This document shows, one piece after another, positions 1 to 5,929 of a stretch of DNA of 5,929 nucleotides (within the stretch, counting starts at the first letter, position 1; the number at the start of each line of letters is the position of its first letter). Under the pieces are notes generated by a model, which ran no database searches, was not told the DNA's origin, and saw only the letters and a program-made list of their open reading frames with translations. Source of the DNA: Cellvibrionaceae bacterium (lineage in GTDB: Bacteria; Pseudomonadota; Gammaproteobacteria; Pseudomonadales; Cellvibrionaceae); assembly GCA_025800435.1 (NCBI GenBank), contig JAOXRV010000706.1:1-5929 (forward strand). The letters run 5' to 3'. Both the position numbers and the translations under genes were made by a program.

Positions 1-2466
1 ATTGCCGGGCTTAACCAGGCCATCGATAAAGCCCTGGGCGAGATGGCCCAGGTCAATAACCCCACCGGCGAAGTGCCCCCTTCCAGCGAGCTGGTACGGT
101 TGTTAAACCTGGCCGATAAAACCGCCCAGCAACAAGGCGACCAGTTTATCGCCAGCGAGGCGGTGCTATTGGCCGCCTGGGCCGATGGCAATAACAGCCT
201 GGCCAAATTGCTGGAGGCCCACGGCCAGCGCCAGGCCTTAGAGCAAACCGTAAAATCCATTCGCGGCGACGAAACCGTGGACAACCCCGAGGCCGAAGGC
301 AACCGCCAGGCGCTGGATAAATACACGGTGGATTTAACCGAGCGCGCCCTGGCCGGCAAACTCGACCCGGTGATTGGCCGGGATGATGAGATTCGCCGCA
401 CCATTCAAGTGTTGCAGCGCCGTACCAAAAATAACCCGGTATTAATCGGCGAGCCAGGCGTGGGTAAAACCGCTATTGTCGAGGGCTTGGCCCAGCGCAT
501 TATTAACGGCGAGGTACCCGAGGGTTTAAAAGACAAAAAATTACTGTCACTGGATTTGGGCTCGCTACTGGCCGGCGCCAAGTTTCGCGGCGAATTTGAA
601 GAGCGTTTAAAAAGCGTATTGAACGAGCTGGCCAAGCAAGAGGGCCAGGTGATTTTATTTATTGACGAGCTGCACACCATGGTCGGCGCCGGCAAGGCCG
701 ATGGCGCCATGGATGCGGGCAATATGTTAAAACCCGCCCTAGCTCGTGGCGAGCTGCACTGTGTGGGCGCCACCACCTTGGATGAGTACCGCCAATATAT
801 TGAAAAAGACGCGGCTTTAGAACGGCGCTTTCAAAAGGTGCAGGTGGATGAGCCCACCGAAGAAGACACCATTGCGATTTTGCGCGGCCTGAAAGAGCGC
901 TATGAAGTGCACCACGGTGTCGATATTACCGACGGTGCCATTATCGCCGCCACTAAACTGTCCCAGCGCTATATCAGCGATCGCCAACTGCCCGATAAGG
1001 CCATCGACCTGGTGGATGAGGCGGCCAGCCGTATCCGCATGGAGATCGACTCCAAGCCCGAGGATATGGATCGCTTAGAGCGGCGTTTAATTCAATTAAA
1101 AATTGAACGCGAGGCGGTCAAAAAAGACGAGTCCGAAGGGGCGCGCAAACAACTGGAACTATTGGATGCGGATATTCTAGAGGTAGAACGCAAATACGCC
1201 GACCTGGATGAAATCTGGCGCGCGGAAAAATCTGCCCTTAGCGGTTCGGCCGAGGCCAAAAGCCAGTTGGAGCAGGCCAAGCTGGATATGGAAAACGCCC
1301 GCCGCGCCGGCGATTTAGGCCGCATGTCTGAGCTGCAATACGGTTTGATCCCCGAGCTGGAAAAGCAAATTGCCACCGCCGATACCGCCGAGCAAACCCC
1401 CATGCAACTGCTGCGCAATAAAGTCACCGACGAAGAAATTGCCGAGGTGGTCTCCAAGTGGACCGGCATACCGGTCAGTAAAATGCTGGAAGGCGAGCGC
1501 GAAAAACTGCTGCAAATGGAAGATGTTTTACACAAGCGTGTGATCGGCCAAAGCGAAGCGGTGGTGGCCGTATCCAACGCGGTGCGCCGGGCCCGTGCGG
1601 GCCTGTCTGACCCCAATCGCCCCAATGGTTCTTTCCTGTTCTTGGGCCCCACCGGGGTGGGTAAAACCGAGCTGTGTAAGGCCCTGGCGACCTTTTTATT
1701 CGACACCGAAGATGCCATGGTGCGCATCGATATGTCCGAGTTTATGGAGAAGCACTCGGTGGCCCGTCTAATCGGCGCCCCTCCGGGCTATGTGGGCTAT
1801 GAAGAGGGCGGCTACTTAACCGAGGCGGTGCGGCGTAAGCCCTACTCAGTTGTGCTGCTCGATGAGATCGAAAAGGCCCACCCGGATGTGTTTAATATTC
1901 TGCTGCAAGTGCTGGAAGACGGCCGCCTAACCGACGGCCAGGGCCGCACCGTAGACTTTCGCAATACCGTGGTGGTGATGACCTCCAATATGGGCTCCGA
2001 CCGCATTCAAGACCTGGCCAACGACCACAGCTACGATGCGATTGACTTTAACGCCCCGGCAGACGACTCCACCCTGACCGAAACCCGCTACGCGGCCATG
2101 AAAGCCGCGGTGATGGAAGTGGTCAGCCAACACTTCCGCCCAGAGCTGATCAACCGTATCGACGAGAGCGTGGTATTCCACCCACTGGGCAAAGAGCATA
2201 TCCAGAGCATTGCCACCATCCAACTGGCCCAGCTCTGCAAGCGCTTGGCCGAGCGCGAGCTGAAGTTAGAGCTGAGTGATGCAGTGCTGGATAAACTGGC
2301 CGAGGCGGGCTTCGACCCAGTCTATGGCGCACGGCCGCTGAAGCGGGCAATTCAGCAGTTGATAGAAAACCCACTGGCCGAGGAGATATTGGCTGGTAAA
2401 TATGGGCCGGGGCAGGTGATTCGGGCCGAGCTATCTGGGGGTAAGGTGAATTTTGTAGCCGCCTAG
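1..2466 (+). CDS. clpB: ATP-dependent protein disaggregase ClpB (5'-truncated by window edge)
   Basis: Hsp100/AAA+ chaperone that, with DnaK-DnaJ-GrpE, threads aggregated proteins through a cytoplasmic hexamer. The frame is open from base 1, and the 14 residues before the first ATG (43) continue the ClpB N-domain, so that ATG is internal; roughly 60 N-terminal residues are missing. Numbering visible residues from base 1: the rest of the N-domain and linker come first, then NBD1 with Walker A GEPGVGKT (150-157), pore-loop motif KFRG (F195), Walker B DE (222-223) and the arginine pair of LERRF (275-276). A long charged coiled-coil M-domain spans about 345-470 and includes MSELQYG. NBD2 has Walker A GPTGVGKT (549-556), pore loop GYVGYEEGG (Y597), Walker B DE (621-622) and sensor-2 GARPLKR (R778). 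The M-domain and absence of a ClpP-docking IGF/L loop separate it from ClpA. All catalytic motifs are intact. NBD2 carries an acidic insertion of about 19 residues relative to E. coli ClpB as I remember it. Any heat-shock promoter lies outside the window. Product call is near certain. Confidence 0.98.
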   Translation: MAGLNQAIDKALGEMAQVNNPTGEVPPSSELVRLLNLADKTAQQQGDQFIASEAVLLAAWADGNNSLAKLLEAHGQRQALEQTVKSIRGDETVDNPEAEGNRQALDKYTVDLTERALAGKLDPVIGRDDEIRRTIQVLQRRTKNNPVLIGEPGVGKTAIVEGLAQRIINGEVPEGLKDKKLLSLDLGSLLAGAKFRGEFEERLKSVLNELAKQEGQVILFIDELHTMVGAGKADGAMDAGNMLKPALARGELHCVGATTLDEYRQYIEKDAALERRFQKVQVDEPTEEDTIAILRGLKERYEVHHGVDITDGAIIAATKLSQRYISDRQLPDKAIDLVDEAASRIRMEIDSKPEDMDRLERRLIQLKIEREAVKKDESEGARKQLELLDADILEVERKYADLDEIWRAEKSALSGSAEAKSQLEQAKLDMENARRAGDLGRMSELQYGLIPELEKQIATADTAEQTPMQLLRNKVTDEEIAEVVSKWTGIPVSKMLEGEREKLLQMEDVLHKRVIGQSEAVVAVSNAVRRARAGLSDPNRPNGSFLFLGPTGVGKTELCKALATFLFDTEDAMVRIDMSEFMEKHSVARLIGAPPGYVGYEEGGYLTEAVRRKPYSVVLLDEIEKAHPDVFNILLQVLEDGRLTDGQGRTVDFRNTVVVMTSNMGSDRIQDLANDHSYDAIDFNAPADDSTLTETRYAAMKAAVMEVVSQHFRPELINRIDESVVFHPLGKEHIQSIATIQLAQLCKRLAERELKLELSDAVLDKLAEAGFDPVYGARPLKRAIQQLIENPLAEEILAGKYGPGQVIRAELSGGKVNFVAA

Positions 2467-2473
2467 GGCACAG

Positions 2474-2509
2474 CCCCGAGGGGTGTGATACCCTTTCGGG
2501 GTCTTTATT
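2474..2509 (+). terminator. Probable intrinsic terminator of clpB
   Basis: The hairpin begins 8 bases after the clpB stop codon. The outer stem CCCCGA (2474-2479) pairs with TCGGGG (2496-2501). After a small G-versus-TT internal bulge, the inner stem GGGT (2481-2484) pairs with ACCC (2490-2493), closing a 5-base loop. The tail TCTTTATT (2502-2509) is T-rich but interrupted, so termination may be incomplete. The opposite strand has no T-run after the stem, so it should act only on rightward transcription. The next gene starts only 21 bases after the tail. Confidence 0.75.
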
Positions 2510-2530
2510 GCCCTATTCAAGGATTGAACG

Positions 2531-2743
2531 ATGAATATCAACCTGACCCTGATCGGCCAAGTTATGGTGTTTTGGGTGCCGTTTGCCACCCTTATGATCG
2601 CCCTGCTGGCACGTAAAAAAAGCGATAGCCCGGTGTTGTTGGGGGTGATTGGCTTTATAGCGTCTTTTATTCCCCCGCTGAGTTTACTATTGATGGTGGT
2701 GTTGGCTCTTAAAAACAATGTTACGGCCGGTGCCCAGGCCTGA
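2531..2743 (+). CDS. Small two-helix membrane protein of unknown function (70 aa)
   Basis: I do not recognise this family. The start is well supported: AAGGA at 2519-2523 sits 7 bases before the ATG. Residues about 7-27 form a hydrophobic helix, followed by a short charged turn RKKSD (28-32) and a second hydrophobic stretch at about 34-60 with a PP kink at 48-49. The tail is short, polar and Ala/Gly-containing. By the positive-inside rule the turn should face the cytoplasm with both ends in the periplasm, giving an inner-membrane hairpin. The first ten residues, MNINLTLIGQ, closely resemble the start of F1Fo ATP synthase subunit b, but the rest does not: there is no long charged stalk helix. 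The gene lies between the clpB terminator and the receptor spacer. No promoter is evident in the 21 bases between terminator and start, so it may depend on read-through or on a promoter inside the clpB 3' end. It could be a lineage-specific small protein; a non-coding open frame is less likely given the ribosome site and the coherent two-helix pattern. Confidence 0.7.
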   Translation: MNINLTLIGQVMVFWVPFATLMIALLARKKSDSPVLLGVIGFIASFIPPLSLLLMVVLALKNNVTAGAQA

Positions 2744-2760
2744 GCGTCTTAGCGGCCTAG

Positions 2761-2772
2761 CCTCGTGCGAGG
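2761..2772 (+). repeat. Short inverted repeat after the small membrane-protein gene
   Basis: CCTC (2761-2764) and GAGG (2769-2772) are perfectly complementary around GTGC, and the palindrome can also be read as CCTCG/CGAGG. It lies 17 bases after the stop codon of the small gene, where a terminator could be. The following bases are only loosely T-rich (TTTGTTT begins at 2782), so a terminator role is weak. Confidence 0.3.
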
Positions 2773-2782
2773 ATTGGTCGAT

Positions 2783-2797
2783 TTGTTTAAAAAACAA
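2783..2797 (+). repeat. AT-rich inverted repeat in the receptor promoter region
   Basis: TTGTTT (2783-2788) and AAACAA (2792-2797) are perfect inverted repeats separated by AAA. It could be a regulator half-site pair or simply AT-rich sequence. It overlaps the only weak -35-like hexamer in the region. No known operator consensus is recognised. Confidence 0.3.
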
Positions 2798-2857
2798 CCC
2801 AATGAGGCATAGTGTAAACTAAAGTTAAAAAAAATTGCGGTTCTAAGCGGCTGCTTC

Positions 2858-2925
2858 GTCTCCTGTTCTGATGCCATAGTACTTTTGGAGTGCTTAGGCT
2901 CGACCATAAGAATATACGAGGAGAC
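2858..2925 (+). promoter_or_regulatory. Possible leader RNA structure masking the receptor ribosome binding site
   Basis: In the leader of the receptor gene, GTCTCCT (2858-2864) is the perfect reverse complement of AGGAGAC (2919-2925), which contains most of the Shine-Dalgarno sequence. Pairing would form a 7-bp helix closing a 54-base loop and hide the ribosome site. Two alternatives compete or cross with it: CTAAGC (2843-2848) with GCTTAG (2892-2897), extendable by one wobble pair on each side, and CTCC (2860-2863) with GGAG (2887-2890). The pairings are seen in the sequence; a regulatory role is inference. No known riboswitch class is recognised. Confidence 0.3.
2918..2923 (+). promoter_or_regulatory. 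Ribosome binding site that fixes the receptor start
   Basis: GAGGAG lies 6 bases upstream of the ATG at 2930, near-ideal spacing. The same frame is open upstream to a TTG at 2885, but that start has no good ribosome site, and it would place 15 extra residues including acidic ones before a normal signal peptide. The ATG at 2930 is therefore the start. Confidence 0.85.
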
Positions 2926-2929
2926 CATA

Positions 2930-5911
2930 ATGGTTAGACGTAATAAGTTGGCAACAGCGATTAAGCTCGCTGTGCTGGGCACTGCAGGTGGTGCGCTGTT
3001 GGCGGTGAACCCTGCAATTGCACAAAGTGATGCTTCTGAAACGATCGAAGAGGTAATTGTTACCGGTTCTTTGATCAGAAACCCCAACCTGACCAGCTCT
3101 GCGCCGGTAAACGTGATTACCAGCGAAGAGATGGAGTTTCAATCCGTAAGCGTGGTAGAAGAAATGCTGCGTGAAGTACCTGGCGTGGTGCCGAGCATTG
3201 GCGCCAACGTAAACAACGGTAACGGCGGCTTCTCATACGTTAACCTTCGTGGCCTTGGTTCAAACCGAAATGTTGTGCTGTTGGATGGTCGCCGTATGGC
3301 CCCCTCCGAGCTCAATGGCCGCTTTGACTTGAATAATATCCCCGTTGCACTGATCGAGCGTGTGGACGTGCTGACCGGTGGTGCGAGTACCACTTACGGT
3401 GCAGATGCCATTGCGGGTGTTGTTAACTTTGTCACCAAGACCGACTTCACCGGTGTTGAAATTACCGGCTCAATGGGTGAAACCTTTGAAAACGACGGTG
3501 ACAAAGAGAGCATTGAAGTTACCCTGGGTGCGGATTTAGACGGTGGCCGCGGTAACGCTGTACTGAGCTTGGGCTTCCAAGATTCTAAGCCTGTTTACCA
3601 GGGCGACCGAGAGTTCAGTGAGTACGTTCACTTCTACTGGAATGGTGCCCGTGGTGGTTCTGGTCTGGGTTCCTATAATACCCGTATCGGTAACGTTAAC
3701 CCCACTGGTACGGATAACGGTAACCTGGCTCTGGGTGGTGTGCAGGATGATCGCACCTTTGCGTCTGCTTACACTCCATACAACTACGGTCCTTCAAACG
3801 TCTTCCAAACTCCGTTTGAGCGTTTTAATATTTTCTCCTCGGTAAATTATGATATTACCGACTCTGTGGAAATGTATTCTCGCGCCATTTATTCCCAGAA
3901 CACCGTAAATACCCTGATTGCCCCATCCGGCTCATTTGGTGATTCGGTTAAAATTGCCTTGAACCATCCGTTCCTGTCCGACGCTCAGCGCAATGCCCTA
4001 TGTGGCTTTGATACCGACCCTGCCGTAGGCGTGTACAAGCCTCGTTTTACCCAGGCTCAGTGTGACGCGGCGGGTGCGGCTGTTGGTCCCAATGACCCGA
4101 ATTACCTGACCGTAGATACCCAGCTGCGTCGCCGTAACGTAGAAGGCGGCCCTCGTATCAGTGATTACACCGCCCACTACTTTAACTACAGCTTGGGCTT
4201 GCGCGGTGAACTGACCGATTCCATTAGCTGGGATGTGTACGGCTCATACGGTAAGAGCGACCAAACCCAGGTGCAAAAAGGCTACTGGATGAAGTCTCGC
4301 TTCCGCCAGAGTCTGTTGGCCGGCCCCAATGGCTGTAACGATGCCTCTAACGGCTGTGTGCCAGTAGATTTCTTCGGCCCAACTGGTTCTATCACCAGCA
4401 AGATGAACGACTTCCTGTTGGGTGGCGAAAGCCGCATTGCGACCAAGTTTGATATGACCCAGGTGGTCGCCAATATCAGTGGTGAGGCTGGCTTTGCGAG
4501 TCCCTGGGCCAATGATGAGGTTAACTTTGCCGCCGGTTTTGAATTCCGCGACTATACTGGCTCACAAGAGTCTGATGTGCTGTCTCAGTCCGGTGACTTG
4601 GGCGGTGCCGGTAGCGCCCAGCCCAATATTTCTGGTAGCTACTCGGTTCAAGAGTTGATTGCAGAAGCGATTGTGCCAGTGATTCAGGATGCCGAGTTTG
4701 CCGAAGAGGTAACTTTAGAGCTGGGCGCGCGTTACTCTGATTACAATATCCGCGCCGATGGTGCAGATGGTTTCTCCGATACTACTTGGAAGGTTGGCTT
4801 CAGCTGGACCCCCATTCAAGATGTTCGGGCCCGTGCTACCTTCGCTCGCGCCGTGCGCGCGCCTAATATTGCGGAGCTGTTTGAGCCTGTAGTAACTGAG
4901 CTTGATAACTTGGCTAATGACCCATGTGCCTCGGTTAACGACTCTGGTGAGAACTCCGGTTTTGTACCCACTGGTGCACTGCGCGATGTTTGTATTGCCC
5001 AGGGCGCACCAGTCGGGGCCATTGGCCAGATTCCACAGCCTGCGGCCGGCCAAGTTAACACAACCGGTGGTGGCAACATTAACCTGCAGCCTGAAGAGTC
5101 TGACAGCTTGACAATTGGTCTGGTTATTGAACCTTCGTTTGTACCTGCACTTAGCGTAACTATCGATTACTACGATATCGAAATCGATGGTGCCATTACA
5201 ACCCCCACCACGGGTGATGCTATCTCCGCTTGTTTCGATAACCCAAGTGTTACTAACCCGGCTTGTACTTCAATTGTGCGCTCTCCAATTGACGGTAGCT
5301 TGAGTGGTGATGAGGCTATCGTTAAAGGGTTGCCATTGAGCCTATCTAACACCGGTAAGCTGGCGACTGATGGTGTCGACTTGAGCATCAACTACTCGCA
5401 AGAGTTTGGTGAGTTCCTGTGGACCAGTAATTTTGTTGCCAACAAAACCTTTGGCTCTACCTTCCAGGCTACGCCCACTTCTATCAATCGTGAATGTGTA
5501 GGCTTGTACAGCGCTGATTGTCCATCAATTCAGCCAGAGAAAACCTTCAACTGGCGTAACACCGTTACCTGGGGTGATCTGGATGTATCTCTGATGTGGC
5601 GCTACATCAGCAGCAACGACTATGAGTACGCTGCTACTGATACTGCCCTGATCGGTGAGCCTGAAGGCGGTGTTCTGGGTCACCAGAACTTCAACAAAAC
5701 TGAATCATACGACATATTTGACCTAACTCTACGCTATGCCGTTTCAGAGAATCTGGTTATTACTGGTGTGATTTCAAACCTGTTTGACAAAGAGCCACCT
5801 CTCACCGGTGCCTTTATCGGTGCCACTGGCTATAACAGCGGTAACACTTACCCATCTACCTTTGATGCGGTAGGTCGTCGCTATAACCTGACTGCTAAGC
5901 TGATGTTCTAA
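2930..5911 (+). CDS. TonB-dependent outer-membrane receptor, substrate unknown (993 aa)
   Basis: Outer-membrane active transporter that binds a scarce ligand and takes it into the periplasm using TonB-ExbB-ExbD energy. Residues 1-31 are a signal peptide (basic VRRNK start, hydrophobic core, cleavage after AIA). A TonB-box-like IEEVIVTG follows at about 39-46, directly before the plug. The plug (about 55-170) shows SAPVNVIT, LRGLG and VVLLDGRR (115-122) and the strongly conserved IERVDVLTGGASTTYGADAIAGVVNF block from 142. There is no STN domain between signal peptide and TonB box, so FecA-type signalling to an anti-sigma factor is not expected. The rest is a beta-barrel with typical late motifs: FARAVRAPNIAELF, a YYDIEIDGAI strand, SNLFDKEPP, and a terminal phenylalanine for outer-membrane insertion. 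Ten cysteines occur as five close pairs (358/378, 469/476, 666/688, 768/779, 856/864), probably disulfides in outer loops. It is longer than siderophore receptors of about 700-750 residues. No neighbour indicates the ligand: no susC/D partner, carbohydrate enzyme or siderophore gene is in view. Codons favour GGT and GTT more than clpB does. Family certain, substrate open. Confidence 0.97.
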   Translation: MVRRNKLATAIKLAVLGTAGGALLAVNPAIAQSDASETIEEVIVTGSLIRNPNLTSSAPVNVITSEEMEFQSVSVVEEMLREVPGVVPSIGANVNNGNGGFSYVNLRGLGSNRNVVLLDGRRMAPSELNGRFDLNNIPVALIERVDVLTGGASTTYGADAIAGVVNFVTKTDFTGVEITGSMGETFENDGDKESIEVTLGADLDGGRGNAVLSLGFQDSKPVYQGDREFSEYVHFYWNGARGGSGLGSYNTRIGNVNPTGTDNGNLALGGVQDDRTFASAYTPYNYGPSNVFQTPFERFNIFSSVNYDITDSVEMYSRAIYSQNTVNTLIAPSGSFGDSVKIALNHPFLSDAQRNALCGFDTDPAVGVYKPRFTQAQCDAAGAAVGPNDPNYLTVDTQLRRRNVEGGPRISDYTAHYFNYSLGLRGELTDSISWDVYGSYGKSDQTQVQKGYWMKSRFRQSLLAGPNGCNDASNGCVPVDFFGPTGSITSKMNDFLLGGESRIATKFDMTQVVANISGEAGFASPWANDEVNFAAGFEFRDYTGSQESDVLSQSGDLGGAGSAQPNISGSYSVQELIAEAIVPVIQDAEFAEEVTLELGARYSDYNIRADGADGFSDTTWKVGFSWTPIQDVRARATFARAVRAPNIAELFEPVVTELDNLANDPCASVNDSGENSGFVPTGALRDVCIAQGAPVGAIGQIPQPAAGQVNTTGGGNINLQPEESDSLTIGLVIEPSFVPALSVTIDYYDIEIDGAITTPTTGDAISACFDNPSVTNPACTSIVRSPIDGSLSGDEAIVKGLPLSLSNTGKLATDGVDLSINYSQEFGEFLWTSNFVANKTFGSTFQATPTSINRECVGLYSADCPSIQPEKTFNWRNTVTWGDLDVSLMWRYISSNDYEYAATDTALIGEPEGGVLGHQNFNKTESYDIFDLTLRYAVSENLVITGVISNLFDKEPPLTGAFIGATGYNSGNTYPSTFDAVGRRYNLTAKLMF

Positions 5912-5929
5912 TTGTTACATCGGTGTTCA

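Larger units (their letters stand above)
2744..2929 (+). promoter_or_regulatory. Intergenic region and presumed promoter/leader of the TonB-dependent receptor gene
   Basis: These 186 bases separate the small membrane-protein gene from the receptor start. Bases 2781-2836 are strongly AT-rich and include an 8-base A-tract (2827-2834), the likely place for the promoter. The best pair I can find is TTGTTT (2783-2788) with CATAGT (2808-2813), but the 19-base spacing is long and the match weak, so I do not call a specific promoter. I see no convincing Fur-box-like palindrome. The downstream half (about 2840-2929) is more mixed in composition and can form several alternative RNA pairings. No open frame here has a credible ribosome site. 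Confidence 0.4.

Noticed and set aside
43..45. ATG at 43 as the clpB start
   Set aside because: The frame is open upstream to base 1, and those 14 residues match the ClpB N-domain. A start at 43 would remove part of a folded domain, so the gene is cut by the window edge.
583..585. Phenylalanine instead of tyrosine in the NBD1 pore loop of ClpB (KFRG rather than KYRG)
   Set aside because: An aromatic residue is all this position needs, and phenylalanine is, to my knowledge, common in ClpB proteins of other proteobacteria, so it is not unusual.
1092..1727. A 211-codon open frame on the - strand inside clpB
   Set aside because: It lies entirely antisense to the conserved clpB coding sequence, has a Ser/Arg-rich low-complexity translation with no recognisable domain, and is explained by clpB codon bias. 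The other antisense frames in clpB (405-776, 1315-1515, 1927-2223, 2150-2374) are rejected for the same reason.
2359..2390. TTGATA with a downstream GATATT inside the clpB 3' end as a promoter for the small gene
   Set aside because: The spacing is 20 bases and the -10 match is poor. Sequence like this occurs often by chance in coding DNA, so I do not call it.
2431..2718. A - strand open frame covering the clpB terminator and the small gene
   Set aside because: It crosses the terminator hairpin and is antisense to the small membrane protein, which has the better ribosome site and a coherent two-helix pattern.
2885..2929. N-terminal extension of the receptor from a TTG codon at 2885
   Set aside because: There is no good ribosome site before 2885, the strong GAGGAG at 2918-2923 would be inside the coding sequence, and the extension would sit ahead of a typical signal peptide that starts at the ATG at 2930.
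2749..3142. Two overlapping - strand open frames across the receptor leader and signal peptide
   Set aside because: They overlap the receptor start antisense, and their translations show no domain or membrane pattern. A divergent gene here would need to share the receptor's coding DNA.
3618..5391. Other-frame open frames within the receptor gene (for example 3618-3845, 4282-4512, 4715-5079, 4902-5111, 5170-5391)
   Set aside because: All overlap the conserved receptor coding sequence, and none has a ribosome site or recognisable domain.

Overview
The window reads as ordinary chromosomal DNA of a Gram-negative bacterium, most likely a gammaproteobacterium. The ClpB sequence is of the Escherichia/Pseudomonas type along almost its whole length. 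The long TonB-dependent receptor, with a signal peptide and a C-terminal phenylalanine, requires an outer membrane. An aquatic or marine lineage such as the Cellvibrionales/Alteromonadales is my inference from the receptor type. Sequence alone does not settle it.

Layout, all genes on the + strand. (1) Positions 1-2466 hold the 3' part of clpB, the disaggregase of the Hsp100 family. The reading frame is open from base 1, so the start codon lies outside the window. (2) Positions 2474-2509 form a hairpin with a short T-rich tail, a likely intrinsic terminator for clpB. (3) Positions 2531-2743 encode a 70-residue protein with two predicted membrane helices and a good ribosome binding site. I cannot assign it a function. 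(4) Positions 2744-2929 are a 186-base intergenic region with an AT-rich half (about 2781-2836), two small inverted repeats, and a leader whose bases 2858-2864 are perfectly complementary to the Shine-Dalgarno region of the next gene. (5) Positions 2930-5911 encode a complete 993-residue TonB-dependent outer-membrane receptor of unknown substrate. (6) Positions 5912-5929 are the start of the downstream spacer, too short to interpret.

The genes do not form an obvious pathway. ClpB rescues aggregated proteins in the cytoplasm with DnaK. The receptor imports a scarce nutrient across the outer membrane using energy from TonB-ExbB-ExbD. The terminator after clpB and the long spacer before the receptor suggest separate transcription units.

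I found no RNA genes, CRISPR array, insertion sequence, phage gene or defence system, and nothing that amounts to a new system. The points most worth a second look are the possible ribosome-site-sequestering leader of the receptor gene, the small membrane protein whose first residues resemble ATP synthase subunit b, an acidic insertion in the second ATPase domain of ClpB, and five cysteine pairs in the receptor.
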